Below are positions 34,092 to 43,133 of a stretch of DNA of 64,000 nt, in pieces (within the stretch, counting starts at the first letter, position 1; each line of letters begins with the position of its first letter). A program made the position numbers and the translations under genes. Source of the DNA: Candidatus Latescibacterota bacterium (lineage in GTDB: Bacteria > JAAXHH01); NCBI GenBank assembly GCA_012270975.1, contig JAAXHH010000124.1, forward strand, positions 1 to 64,000, in the 5' to 3' direction. The notes beneath the pieces were generated by a model, which did no database searches, was not told the DNA's origin, and worked only from the letters and a program-made list of their open reading frames with translations.

Positions 34092-34166
34092 GGAAGCTGG
34101 CCGGGGCGGGCTGGGGCCATGACAAGTCGGATCTATCAGAGTCCACGACCAGTTGGATCTATCAGA
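34071..34166 (+). repeat. Two adjacent short direct repeats between permease and binding-protein genes
   Basis: A 17-base sequence, AAGCTGGCCGGGGCGGG, occurs at 34071-34087 and again at 34094-34110. A 20-base sequence at 34121-34140 (GACAAGTCGGATCTATCAGA) recurs at 34147-34166 with two changes. They look like local microduplications at the end of the permease gene and in its 3' spacer. Confidence 0.8.
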
Positions 34167-34180
34167 AAGGAACGAGATCG

Positions 34181-35218
34181 ATGATGGCACGAATAAGACG
34201 GCTGAAGACCCTGGCCCTGTCGGTCCTGGGCGTATTCGTTTTCGGCACGGGCTGCGGGGGAACCGCGCCGCCAGACGACAACCGGCTCGTGATCTCCATG
34301 ATCGCGAAGAGCACGACGAATCCCGTGTTCCTTTCCTCCCGTACCGGCGCGGAGGCCGCGGCCGGAGAGTTATCGGCCGAGCACGGCATCGATATCGTGA
34401 TCGACTGGCGCACGCCGCCGACAGAGGACGGCCAGGTCCAGGCGCAGCGTATCGCACAGGCCGTGAACGAAGGAGCCGACGTGGTCCTGATCTCCTGCTC
34501 GGACGCCGCCAAGGTCACGGGCGCCATTAACGACGCGGTGGAGCGGGGCGTGCCGGTCATGACCTTCGACAGCGACGCCCCAGAATCCAAACGGTTCGCC
34601 TTCTTCGGCGTGGACGACATAAAGACCGGCGGACTGATCATGGAAGAGCTGGCCAAGGCGATGGACGGCAGGGGCCGCGTGGCTATCCTCGCGGGCAACC
34701 AGAACGCGCCGAACCTGCGCAAACGCGTGGAAGGCGTCCTGCAGAAGGCCGCGGAGTACCCGGAGATCTCGATCGTGGGGACCTTCTATCACATAGAAAC
34801 CCCCCAGGACGCCGCCGCCGAGGTGGTGCGTGTGAACAACGCCTATCCCGATATCGACGGATGGGCCATGGTCGGCGGATGGGCGTTATTCACCCAGTCC
34901 CTGCTGACCGACCTGGACCCCGAACGCATGAAGATCATCTCCGTGGACGCGCTGCCGCCCCAGCTGACGTACATCGAACAGGGCATCGTACCCGTGCTGT
35001 GGGGACAGCCCACCTACCTGTGGGGGTACGAATCCGTCCGCCTGATCGTCGAGAAGATCCACCTCGGGCAGGACGTGCCCGTCATCAACCCCCTCGAACT
35101 GGTCCACGTGTCACAGAACAACCTGGGCGAATGGGCGACGATGCTCCAGGGGTGGGGATTCACGGACGTACCCGAGCGGTACCTGCAGGCAGAGGATTCG
35201 CCTGCCTCGGACGACTGA
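34181..35218 (+). CDS. Sugar ABC transporter binding lipoprotein (RbsB/periplasmic binding protein 4 type)
   Basis: A 345-residue binding protein with a lipoprotein signal: hydrophobic segment then FGTGC (Cys about residue 23). The type I fold follows: MIAKSTTNPVF, then the hinge-region DVVLISCSDAAKV, VMTFDSDAP and GYESVRLIV. AAAGGAACGAG precedes the ATG. The frame upstream is a shadow of the permease. It captures the ligand for the neighbouring RbsC/RbsA-type pair. Confidence 0.9.
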   Translation: MMARIRRLKTLALSVLGVFVFGTGCGGTAPPDDNRLVISMIAKSTTNPVFLSSRTGAEAAAGELSAEHGIDIVIDWRTPPTEDGQVQAQRIAQAVNEGADVVLISCSDAAKVTGAINDAVERGVPVMTFDSDAPESKRFAFFGVDDIKTGGLIMEELAKAMDGRGRVAILAGNQNAPNLRKRVEGVLQKAAEYPEISIVGTFYHIETPQDAAAEVVRVNNAYPDIDGWAMVGGWALFTQSLLTDLDPERMKIISVDALPPQLTYIEQGIVPVLWGQPTYLWGYESVRLIVEKIHLGQDVPVINPLELVHVSQNNLGEWATMLQGWGFTDVPERYLQAEDSPASDD

Positions 35219-35292
35219 TCCGGACGCTTCGGCCGGATCTCGCGGGAAACCCCGGACAGCTCCCTCGCGGGAGAGAGACCCCGGACAGCTTC

Positions 35293-36792
35293 ATGGACCG
35301 CAACGCGCCTGATGCATACATAGCATTCGACCGGGTCACCAAACGGTTTCCGGGTGTGACGGCGCTCGACGGCGTCACCTTCGGTATAGAAGCGGGTTCC
35401 TGTCACGCCGTGGTGGGCGAAAACGGCGCCGGCAAGAGTACGCTGGGGCGGATCCTGACCGGCATCTACGGGATGGACGGCGGCCAGATACGCATTGACG
35501 GCCGGCCCGTGCAGTTCTACGAACCACGGGACGCGCTTGACCTGGGGATCGGCATGGTCCACCAGGAACTCGCGTTCTGCGAGAACCTGTCCGTCGCCGA
35601 GAACCTGTGTCTGGGCGACCTGCCCGGCCGGGGAGGGTTCGTCTCCGACCAGAAGATGGAAGACCGGGCCCGGAAAATGCTGGAGGCGGTCGAATCCGAC
35701 ATGGACGTGGGAACGCCCATCGGCGACCTCCCCGTCGCCCAGCAGCAACTGGTACAGATCGCGGCCGCCCTGGGCAGCGGCGCCCGCGTGATCGTCTTCG
35801 ACGAGCCCACCAGCAGTCTTTCTCACCTGGAGGCGGAACGGTTGCGCGAGAACATCCGGCAACTCAAGTCGAAGGGCGTGACGTCGATCTACATCTCCCA
35901 CGACCTGGACGAGGTCTTCCGCCTGTGCGACGTCGTGACGGTGCTTCGCGACGGACGGCACGTGGCGACCCGCCCGGTCGCCGATCTCGACCGGGCTACG
36001 CTGATCAATCTGATGATCGGGCGTACCTTCGAGGCCTACTTCCCTTCCCATGTGCAGGCCGAACCCGGTGAAAAGATGCTGGACGTGGACGGACTCTCCA
36101 GTCCGGGGAAGTTCGAGCGCGTGTCATTCTCCGTGCGGTCCGGGGAAGTACTCGCCCTGGCCGGCCTGGTGGGCGCGGGCCGGACCGAAGTGCTGCAGGC
36201 CATATTCGGACTGGACCCCATGGCCGCGGGGCGGATACGCGTCCGGGGCCGGCCGGTGAGCATCCGGCGTCCGATCGACGCGATGCGGACGGGCGTCGGC
36301 CTCGTGCCCGAAGACCGCAAGCGATTCGGTCTCGTCCTTTCGCTCCGGGTGGAACAGAACATCGGCCTTCCCACCCTGGACCGCCGCTCCGGCTACGGAT
36401 GGATCCGCGGGAAAGGGGAAGAAGACCTGGCGCGGGAATACGTAAAGCGGCTATCGGTACGGCCGGACGATGTCCGGTATGACACGGCGGGCCTGTCGGG
36501 CGGGAACCAGCAGAAGGTAGTCCTTGCCAAGTGGCTGGCCGCGCGGTGTCCGGTCCTCCTGATCGACGAGCCCACCCGGGGCGTGGACGTGGGCGCCAAG
36601 TCGGAGATGCACGCGCTGATCGACCGGCTGGCCCATGAAGGCACGGCCATCGTGCTCGTGTCGAGCGAATTGCCGGAGGTACTCAACCTTTCGACACGGA
36701 TCATGGTGCTCCGCGCGGGTCGAATCGCGGGGGAACTGTCCCGCGAAGAAGCGGACCAGGGCACGGTGATGCGGATGATGGCGGGGGTGTAA
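35293..36792 (+). CDS. Sugar ABC transporter ATPase with two nucleotide-binding domains (RbsA/MglA type)
   Basis: A 499-residue duplicated ATPase. The first domain has Walker A GENGAGKS, then LPVAQQQLVQI in place of the signature, and VIVFDEPTSSLS. The second has LVGAGRTEV (degenerate Walker A), the signature LSGGNQQKVVLAKWLA and LLIDEPTRGVDVG. This asymmetric pattern is normal for carbohydrate importers of this family. The ATG at 35293 starts at the first domain. It is the last gene before the AT-rich insert. Confidence 0.93.
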   Translation: MDRNAPDAYIAFDRVTKRFPGVTALDGVTFGIEAGSCHAVVGENGAGKSTLGRILTGIYGMDGGQIRIDGRPVQFYEPRDALDLGIGMVHQELAFCENLSVAENLCLGDLPGRGGFVSDQKMEDRARKMLEAVESDMDVGTPIGDLPVAQQQLVQIAAALGSGARVIVFDEPTSSLSHLEAERLRENIRQLKSKGVTSIYISHDLDEVFRLCDVVTVLRDGRHVATRPVADLDRATLINLMIGRTFEAYFPSHVQAEPGEKMLDVDGLSSPGKFERVSFSVRSGEVLALAGLVGAGRTEVLQAIFGLDPMAAGRIRVRGRPVSIRRPIDAMRTGVGLVPEDRKRFGLVLSLRVEQNIGLPTLDRRSGYGWIRGKGEEDLAREYVKRLSVRPDDVRYDTAGLSGGNQQKVVLAKWLAARCPVLLIDEPTRGVDVGAKSEMHALIDRLAHEGTAIVLVSSELPEVLNLSTRIMVLRAGRIAGELSREEADQGTVMRMMAGV

Positions 36793-37040
36793 GTTACGTC
36801 ACTTATTCTATTTAACGACCCAACTGCCAGTCAGTCCCTACCTCTAAGATATTCTATCTTACTCCCATTACCCCAACTCCGTCTTCAATCTGTTCACGAT
36901 TTTTATCTACATAAAAAGACTAATCAATAAGTAACTGGCGAAGATCGAATTCCAATAAACCAGAACTTTGTAAGACGGACACCAAGTTGATAGGCTGATT
37001 TGATCGAAGATCAGTTGATACATCCTAGGGAGTAATTGGA
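36793..37040. other. AT-rich spacer before the DUF6338-like pair
   Basis: About 250 bases, clearly AT-richer than the flanking operons, with no gene. A short inverted repeat CTGAT...ATCAG lies near 37000-37015, and AGGGAG (37027-37032) is the likely Shine-Dalgarno of the next gene. A promoter must lie here but no convincing -35/-10 pair was found. Confidence 0.5.
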
Positions 37041-37688
37041 GTGAATCTATCTTCCAACGAGATCATAACGATTCTATTGTTTCTATTACCAGGATTTGTA
37101 ACCGCCGCGGTTTTCTTCAGTTACACTTCACATCTTAAACCTAGTCCGTTTGAACGAGTAATCCAAGCATTGGTGTTCACTATTTTGAACCACGCAACGG
37201 TAGAAGTTTTAAGGTTGTGTGGAAGGACATTTTACTGGTTCTCTATGCAGACGGATGTCGTTTGGATACGTGGGGCTGTTGCACGGGTTGCATTGGTATT
37301 CGATACGATCCCAGACGCTTTACTATATGTTGTAATTGCAGTTTTACTTGGCTTTACTGCTGTGTATATTACTAACAATGACACATTCCACCGAATACTT
37401 CGCAGATACAAGTTTACAGCGGAGGATTCCTACCCATCGGAATGGTATTCGGCTTTTGCTCAAAGTAGAACTTACGTTGTCCTACATCTTATTGGCCAAA
37501 GGCGCCTTTATGGTTGGCCAAAAGAATGGTCCGGCAATCCAGACAATGGTCATTTGTTGATTGCCGAATGTGAATGGCTAGACGGAGACCAGCGGATTTC
37601 CGTAGAAGACGTTGATACAATGTTGATTCCGGTATCCGATGTGGAAATGGTAGAATTTGTAACCTTAAATCAAGAAGGTCAGGAGTAG
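37041..37688 (+). CDS. DUF6338-like membrane protein
   Basis: A 215-residue protein starting at GTG, 8 bases after AGGGAG. Three membrane helices (about 9-30, 40-60, 88-110) are followed by a cytosolic half (about 115-215) with a W-rich core (KEWSGNP, AECEWLDGDQ). The N-terminal pattern PGF...FERVIQALVFT is what I recall for the DUF6338 family, of unknown function. Base composition is markedly AT-richer than its neighbours, indicating recent acquisition. It is immediately followed by a proline-rich microprotein gene with a Shine-Dalgarno inside its 3' end. Confidence 0.75.
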   Translation: MNLSSNEIITILLFLLPGFVTAAVFFSYTSHLKPSPFERVIQALVFTILNHATVEVLRLCGRTFYWFSMQTDVVWIRGAVARVALVFDTIPDALLYVVIAVLLGFTAVYITNNDTFHRILRRYKFTAEDSYPSEWYSAFAQSRTYVVLHLIGQRRLYGWPKEWSGNPDNGHLLIAECEWLDGDQRISVEDVDTMLIPVSDVEMVEFVTLNQEGQE

Positions 37689-37808
37689 ATGATGGCTAAG
37701 GAACCAGTTCCACCACCGAGAAAACCGATCACCACCAGAGGAATCACCCCAAAACCTCCGAACGTTGTCAAGCCGCCACCACCTCCTCCGCCTCCGCCCA
37801 AAAAGTAA
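37689..37808 (+). CDS. Proline-rich 39-residue microprotein
   Basis: A tiny gene encoding Met-Met-Ala-Lys followed by a chain dominated by proline (about 18 of 39 residues), ending in eight or more consecutive prolines and Lys-Lys. It starts directly after the DUF6338-like stop (TAGATGATG). AGGAG at 37681-37685 fits best with the second ATG at 37692. The length, the in-frame stop and the coupling to the upstream gene support a real product. It would form a polyproline-II rod with no membrane segment; function unknown, probably acting with the upstream membrane protein. Confidence 0.65.
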   Translation: MMAKEPVPPPRKPITTRGITPKPPNVVKPPPPPPPPPKK

Positions 37809-37832
37809 CAGTTAGTCCAGCAGTGATGTTTA

Positions 37833-38651
37833 CTACCGCCCCCGCCTCCCCGGCGCGGCCGCCACGCCTTCCATGCCGCCGCTAACCCGCAGGACTTCCC
37901 CGGTGATCCACCCCGTCGCCGGGCTGCACAGGAACGCCACGCCGTGGGCGATGTCCTCCGGCTTGCCCCATCTCCCGAGTGGGACGGCGCTTCGAATCCG
38001 TTCGATCATCTGTTCTTCCGTCAACCCCAGGGTCCTGCTGCGCTGGGCCATGTTCGACCGGTTGAACTCGGTGTAGACCGGACCCGGACAGACGGCGTTG
38101 ACGCGTACCCCGTACGCCGCGAGTTCCAGCGCCAGGGTCCGTGTGAGACTGATGACCCCTTCCTTGGCCACGTTGTAGGCCGCGACCAGGGCCGCCGGAT
38201 TCTGTCCGTTGATGGAAGAGATGTTCACGATGCATCCCGACTCCTGGCGCTCCATGATCCCGCCCGCGGCCCGGCAGCAGTAGAAGGTCCCGGTCAACGT
38301 GACCCGGATTACCCGGTCCCACTCTCCGTCGTCAAGTTCGACTACCGGCGTGACCTTCTGGCCGACTCCCGCGTTGTTGACCAGGATGTCGAGTCTGCCA
38401 TGCGCTTCGACGACTTCATCGAAGAACGCGGCGACCGAGGTGCTGTCCGATACGTCCAGGTGACCGGGAACCACCTCCAATCCCTGCCCGCGGAGCCTCC
38501 CGGCTTCTTTCTTGACTTTACCGCGTTGCAGATCCGCCATCACCACGGTCGCACCGTTGCGTCCGAGCCGCTCCGCGATACCCAATCCGAGACCCTGTGC
38601 CGCCCCGGTCACGACCGCTATGGCCCCGTCTATACGATATGGGTCGTCCAT
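37833..38651 (-). CDS. Short-chain dehydrogenase/reductase
   Basis: A 272-residue NAD(P)-dependent oxidoreductase of the classical SDR family. The cofactor motif TGAAQGLGLG (15-24), NNAG, and the catalytic Ser, Tyr and Lys (ISSINGQ, AAYNVAKEG) are present, as is CPGPVYTEF. Substrates of such FabG-like enzymes range from sugars to acyl carriers; the gene-rich sugar-acid background suggests a sugar or sugar-alcohol dehydrogenase. It is followed on the same strand by no related gene; the binding lipoprotein upstream is 13 bases away. Confidence 0.88.
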   Translation of the reverse strand: MDDPYRIDGAIAVVTGAAQGLGLGIAERLGRNGATVVMADLQRGKVKKEAGRLRGQGLEVVPGHLDVSDSTSVAAFFDEVVEAHGRLDILVNNAGVGQKVTPVVELDDGEWDRVIRVTLTGTFYCCRAAGGIMERQESGCIVNISSINGQNPAALVAAYNVAKEGVISLTRTLALELAAYGVRVNAVCPGPVYTEFNRSNMAQRSRTLGLTEEQMIERIRSAVPLGRWGKPEDIAHGVAFLCSPATGWITGEVLRVSGGMEGVAAAPGRRGR

Positions 38652-38664
38652 TTCGTTGGTCCTT

Positions 38665-40416
38665 TCAATCGTCCAGTCTCTCCCTGCCGATGTACATCTC
38701 GGTGTACACCGTATTGTTTTCCCAGAAGGGATAGAAACCCGCGCGATCTTGCTTCAGCCCCTTGAGCCAAGGCTTGCGGAGCTGGAATCGGTGGTCGTGC
38801 CACAGAAACGCGCCACCGACGTCGGAAGTGAGTATCCATTCCGCCTCTTCGTAGAGCTGCATCCGCCTGTCGCGATCAGGCTCCCCCCGGGCCCGGTCGA
38901 TCAGGTCGTTGAACCGCGCGTTGTGCCAGTCGTGCCGGGTGAATCCCCGGGGCTGCGAGCGCCAGGGAACGCCGAGCAGGCTCTGCGGGTCGGAGAAGTC
39001 GGCGCCGTAACCGACCATGCCGATCGGTATCTCCCACTCGTACATCAACTGGTTGAAGGCATTCGCCTGCATGTTTCGGATTTCGAGCCGGATTCCAAGG
39101 ATTTCGAGCAGTTGTTCCTGGATCATCTGTGCGGCCTGGCCGCTCTGCGACGAGGGAGGTGCGTCCCGCAACCAGATCTCGAGGACGGGGAATCCCTTGC
39201 CGCCGGGGTATCCGGCTTCGGCCATCAGCTGGCGCGCAGTCTCCGGATCGAACGCCTGGAGGGTCTTGAGGCGTTCGCCGGCATAGCCGGGGAAATTAGG
39301 GGGACGCATGCCGTAGGCCGGGCGGACGGCCCCCTTGAACAGCGCGTCGGCGATGGTCTGCTTGTCGACCGCCCTGGCAAGGGCCTGACGTACGCGGACA
39401 TCGTCAAAGGGCGGCTCCCGGGTTCGGAAAAACAGGTACACGGTGGAGACGCCGTTGAACTTCCAGAGCTGGCCGCTCAGCTCCGGGTCATTCCTGATTC
39501 GGTCGAGATCCGCCGGACTACCCACACCGACCAGGTCCACCTCGCCATTCTCGTACGGCAACAGCCCCACGCCGCCGGAAGCGCTGCCGGTCCCCGCCGT
39601 TCCCGAGAAGAGGCGGACGATCTTCCTTAAATGGGCCGGATTGTTCCCCTTGTAGTACGGATTGAGCCGGAAGGTCATGTACTTGCCCTGGACCCATTCA
39701 TCCAACCGGTAAGCGGAGTTGCTCACGCACCGACCGGGTTCCGTCCACCGCCTGCCGTATTTCTCCACCTGCCATCTCGGTACCGGCGAAGAGGCCGTGT
39801 ACGAGGTCACGTAAGGCAGGTAGGCACAGGGTTCCTCGGTTTCGATTGCGAAGGTCAGGTCGTCAATCGCCCGTACGCCGAGCAGGTCCGGATCGCCGGT
39901 CTTACGCTGGTTGTACGCCCGCGCGCCCTTGATGTCATAGTAGAAAAAGGCATACACGTTGCCGCTGTCCGGGTGGAGCAGGCGCTTGTACGTGTATTCG
40001 AAGTCGTGGGCGGTGACCGGCGTGCCGTCGCTCCACCGCGCACCGGGATGGAGATGGAACGTCCAGGTTCTTCCATCAGGCGAACGCTCCCACCGGTCCG
40101 CCGCGCCTGGGATGAGTTCTTCATTCTCGTCGATCATGCAAAGGCGTTCGAACAGGAACGCGCTGCCCAGGGACTCGTACAGGGCGACGCTGACGTCCAG
40201 GCTGGAGGGTTCGCTGGAGAAGTAACGATATACCTGGCGTTCGGGAGGCGCCGCGTCCGCAGGGAGCGGCCTGGCGGCCGCTTCTTCTGCAGGAATGGTC
40301 TCGACGAATGGATGTCCGGGAAGATCGGACGGGCCGTTACCACAGGACGATGTAAACAAAAGGGCCAGGAGACCATTCAAGTAGAACGGCAGATATGATC
40401 TCTTTTGTGCGAGCAT
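38665..40416 (-). CDS. Peptide-type solute-binding lipoprotein (SBP family 5), orphan
   Basis: A 583-residue OppA/DppA-type binding protein with a lipoprotein signal: hydrophobic stretch then LFTSSC (Cys about residue 25). Family features: RYFSSEPSSLDVS, AADRWERSPDGRTWTF, WSDGTPVTAHDF. No permease or ATPase gene lies beside it, so it may feed the permeases at 8710/10615 or others elsewhere. It is similar in type to the 11507 protein. It sits 13 bases upstream of the SDR gene. Confidence 0.88.
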   Translation of the reverse strand: MLAQKRSYLPFYLNGLLALLFTSSCGNGPSDLPGHPFVETIPAEEAAARPLPADAAPPERQVYRYFSSEPSSLDVSVALYESLGSAFLFERLCMIDENEELIPGAADRWERSPDGRTWTFHLHPGARWSDGTPVTAHDFEYTYKRLLHPDSGNVYAFFYYDIKGARAYNQRKTGDPDLLGVRAIDDLTFAIETEEPCAYLPYVTSYTASSPVPRWQVEKYGRRWTEPGRCVSNSAYRLDEWVQGKYMTFRLNPYYKGNNPAHLRKIVRLFSGTAGTGSASGGVGLLPYENGEVDLVGVGSPADLDRIRNDPELSGQLWKFNGVSTVYLFFRTREPPFDDVRVRQALARAVDKQTIADALFKGAVRPAYGMRPPNFPGYAGERLKTLQAFDPETARQLMAEAGYPGGKGFPVLEIWLRDAPPSSQSGQAAQMIQEQLLEILGIRLEIRNMQANAFNQLMYEWEIPIGMVGYGADFSDPQSLLGVPWRSQPRGFTRHDWHNARFNDLIDRARGEPDRDRRMQLYEEAEWILTSDVGGAFLWHDHRFQLRKPWLKGLKQDRAGFYPFWENNTVYTEMYIGRERLDD

Positions 40417-40448
40417 GCGCCCTCGCCTTACCCGTATAATCGTCGTGC

Positions 40449-42065
40449 CTACATCCCGAGCATTTCCCTGGCGACTTCGCGCGCTTCGTCCAGCGTGTTC
40501 ACGATGTGTGCTTCCGGTACGCGCTGGATGATGCCGAGGGCGGAAAGGGTCTCCTCGACGGATCCCGAGAGCGACATGACGATGTACTCGGTGCCTTCGC
40601 TGGTGGCGACGTCCATGAGCTGTTCCACGACCATGGCCGCGCTGTCGTCGATGTACGTGGCGCCGGAGAAGTCGAAAATCACGACGTCATGATCCTTGAT
40701 GTCCTCGCCGATTACCCCGACCAGTTTCTTGGACGACGCAACGGTGAAACTTCCCCTGAGCGCCACCAGGCCGACCCGGGCCGTAAACTGATCCATGCCG
40801 GGGGTGTCGTCTTCCTGCGTGAAGAACTGGCGGTCCAGCAGCGGTACAGAAACCACGCTGTCGAGTTCCAGGTTTTCCAGCTTCCTGGCGTGGGCCATGC
40901 CCGCGACAATCAGTCCTATCGCCACTGCGGTGACCAGATCGACGAAAACGGTGAGCCCCAGGGTGAGCAACAGGATGAAAAGATGTTCCCGCCGCAGACG
41001 GTGGACCCGGGTCAGGATCCGCCAGTCGACGATGTCCCAGCCGACCTTCATCAATATGCCCGCCAGGACGGCGTGCGGGATCGGCTCGACGACCCAGCCC
41101 AGTCCCATGAGCAGTACCAACAGGATGACGGCTCGCAGCGCGCCGGACAATCGCGTGGTGCCACCGGCCCGGATGTTGGTCACCGTGCCCATGGTGGCGC
41201 CGGCGCCGGGGAGTCCGCCGATCAGCCCGGCAACCATATTGCCCAAACCCTGTCCGACCAGTTCCTTGTCCGCATTATGGCGGGTTCCGGTCAGCGAGTC
41301 GGCGATCAGGGAGGTGAGCAGGCTGTCCACGGAACCCAGCAACGCGAGTATGAGGGCGGGTTCGATGGCACGGAGAAGAAAATCGGCGGATGGGGGTACC
41401 AGGACGATCTCCGGCAGTCCCGACGGTATAGCCCCGATCACAGGCACGTCGGACAACCAAAGTATACTGAGCGTCGTACCGGCGATGAGGGCCACCAGGG
41501 TGCCGGGCAGCAGTTTTGAAAGGCGTCTGGGCCAGAGCACGCCGGCTGCAAGGGTGGTGAGGGCGACTGCGAGGGCGCTGTAGTTTATGTTTCCCAGGGC
41601 TTCCGAAAGCGCCCGAATAGTCCCCACGGCCCCGCCGGGCGCCGCGGGCGCTCCGATGAAAGGCAGCGCCTGGATCAGCATGACGATGAGGCCGATCCCG
41701 GACATGAATCCGGAGATCACCACGTGGGGCGTGTAAGCCACGAATCGTCCGAACCGCAACGTACCCAGCAGGATCTGCAGCAGGCCGCCCATGATCACGA
41801 CGGTCAGGGCTTCACTGATTGAACCCGCGTTACTCGCAATGATGACCGCCATGGCCACGGTCATGGGCGCCGTGGGTCCGGATATCTGGGATCGCGTGCC
41901 CCCGAACACGGCGGCGAAGAAGCCGACACCGATCGCGCCGTAAAGACCGGCCACCGCACCCATGCCCGACGCGACGCCAAAGGCAAGCGCAACCGGCAGA
42001 CCCACTATCGCGGAGGTTATACCGCCGAACAGGTCACCGCGAAAAGTGTCTAGGTTGTAGTTCAA
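40449..42065 (-). CDS. SulP-family anion transporter with STAS domain
   Basis: A 538-residue SulP transporter: membrane domain of about 11-14 helices (GIIT-type start VGLPVALAFGVASGMGAVAGLYGAI, then SGPTAPMTVAMAVI), and a C-terminal STAS domain (about 420-538) with DDSAAMVVEQL. Members carry sulfate, bicarbonate, or other small anions. The start ATG is followed by NYNLDTFRGDL. It stands alone with a 237-base upstream region. Confidence 0.92.
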   Translation of the reverse strand: MNYNLDTFRGDLFGGITSAIVGLPVALAFGVASGMGAVAGLYGAIGVGFFAAVFGGTRSQISGPTAPMTVAMAVIIASNAGSISEALTVVIMGGLLQILLGTLRFGRFVAYTPHVVISGFMSGIGLIVMLIQALPFIGAPAAPGGAVGTIRALSEALGNINYSALAVALTTLAAGVLWPRRLSKLLPGTLVALIAGTTLSILWLSDVPVIGAIPSGLPEIVLVPPSADFLLRAIEPALILALLGSVDSLLTSLIADSLTGTRHNADKELVGQGLGNMVAGLIGGLPGAGATMGTVTNIRAGGTTRLSGALRAVILLVLLMGLGWVVEPIPHAVLAGILMKVGWDIVDWRILTRVHRLRREHLFILLLTLGLTVFVDLVTAVAIGLIVAGMAHARKLENLELDSVVSVPLLDRQFFTQEDDTPGMDQFTARVGLVALRGSFTVASSKKLVGVIGEDIKDHDVVIFDFSGATYIDDSAAMVVEQLMDVATSEGTEYIVMSLSGSVEETLSALGIIQRVPEAHIVNTLDEAREVAREMLGM

Positions 42066-42302
42066 GAGATCCTCCTACCTAAGCGTGTTTGGGTTTGATT
42101 CGCGCGCAAATCTCCCAATCTTCGCCTAGTGGCGCGATAACCGGGCGTTCGTCCGCGAACGATCGCCCCTAGGATAGATCAGCAATGGATGGAATCTGCC
42201 ACTTGAGCAAAGATTCCAATACAGGGTGTGGCGTGCATGGATCGTATTTAAATCTAGCAATAGCCGGGCGTTTTGAGATGCTCTGTTGCTTTGTCATGGT
42301 AT
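42066..42302. other. Intergenic region upstream of the SulP gene, with a hairpin
   Basis: No gene. An inverted repeat (CGTTCG-TCCG-CGAACG, near 42146-42161, extendable with GGG/CCC) lies about 80 bases upstream of the SulP start and could be an operator. The part toward 42300 is AT-rich like the neighbouring methyltransferase gene. Confidence 0.35.
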
Positions 42303-42995
42303 TTACAGACTTCCATTCCCCTGTTTATTACGAAACACCAATAAAAACTTGTATTCTCCTATTTGCTCCAGTTTTTGTAAATGAAGATGCTTCTCAACTA
42401 TATACTTCGCAAAGGCGACTGTCCAACAGTGCCACGGAGACGCGTAGACACCTTTGTTAGGTATTGTAGTGTTTGCCCGCATCTGACCAGCCTGTACATT
42501 GTAGCAATCCTGCAGGTTTTCTTTGCCTGCTCTCTTAACCAACTCATCCTGCATAATTACAACGAAAATACCGTTTTCCGATAGAATCTCCTTGAGTTGA
42601 ACTGATAATAGCTCAAGGGACTGATATGACAAGTAACCAATGTTTTGAGGCAATACCGCAAGATCGAAGGTATTTCCCTTGTATGGCAGGGAAACGATAT
42701 CACCGATGATAAATTGACATTGACTCTTTCTTCGGTACGCGACCTTTTTGGCGTGGAGGATCGGGATTTCTGCGAAGTCAACTCCGGTGGCTATCGCCCC
42801 CATGTCTTCCATGGCAAAGGTCAGCCGTCCTGCATTACAACCCAAGTCCAGCACACGCATGCCGGGCGTAATGAGTTTACAGAGATGCTTCTTGTACCTG
42901 TCAACAAAGCAATGTGATCTTGGATCATCGGGATCGGTCGTCGGGTGAACACCACTCGCATTGTACATTTCCCGAATCACGTCAATCGTAGGCAT
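42303..42995 (-). CDS. Class I SAM-dependent methyltransferase
   Basis: A methyltransferase of about 230 residues. The SAM motif VLDLGCNAGRLTFAM is clear, with GVDFAE and a later IIGDIVSLPYKGNTFDLAVL region typical of UbiE/Methyltransf_11 type enzymes. The start is uncertain: the ATG at 42995 is preceded by GGAG at good spacing, whereas the frame stays open to an upstream ATG at 43208 that would overlap the divergent SRAP gene. The base composition is AT-richer than the surroundings, suggesting transfer. Substrate unknown. Confidence 0.8.
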   Translation of the reverse strand: MPTIDVIREMYNASGVHPTTDPDDPRSHCFVDRYKKHLCKLITPGMRVLDLGCNAGRLTFAMEDMGAIATGVDFAEIPILHAKKVAYRRKSQCQFIIGDIVSLPYKGNTFDLAVLPQNIGYLSYQSLELLSVQLKEILSENGIFVVIMQDELVKRAGKENLQDCYNVQAGQMRANTTIPNKGVYASPWHCWTVAFAKYIVEKHLHLQKLEQIGEYKFLLVFRNKQGNGSL

Positions 42996-43133
42996 ATTTT
43001 CTGCTCCATACGAATATGCTTGCATTGGTAGCGTAATGAAGTATATCGGGACATTACGGTCAAGCACTCCATTCGTATCATTCGCCTTCCCGGCCGAATC
43101 GGGTTCAAAGGACATCAAGGGACTACTGAGATA

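Noticed and set aside
42185..42460. A 91-residue open frame on the plus strand
   Set aside because: It overlaps the methyltransferase gene on the other strand, has no ribosome-binding site and no recognisable feature; treated as a shadow.
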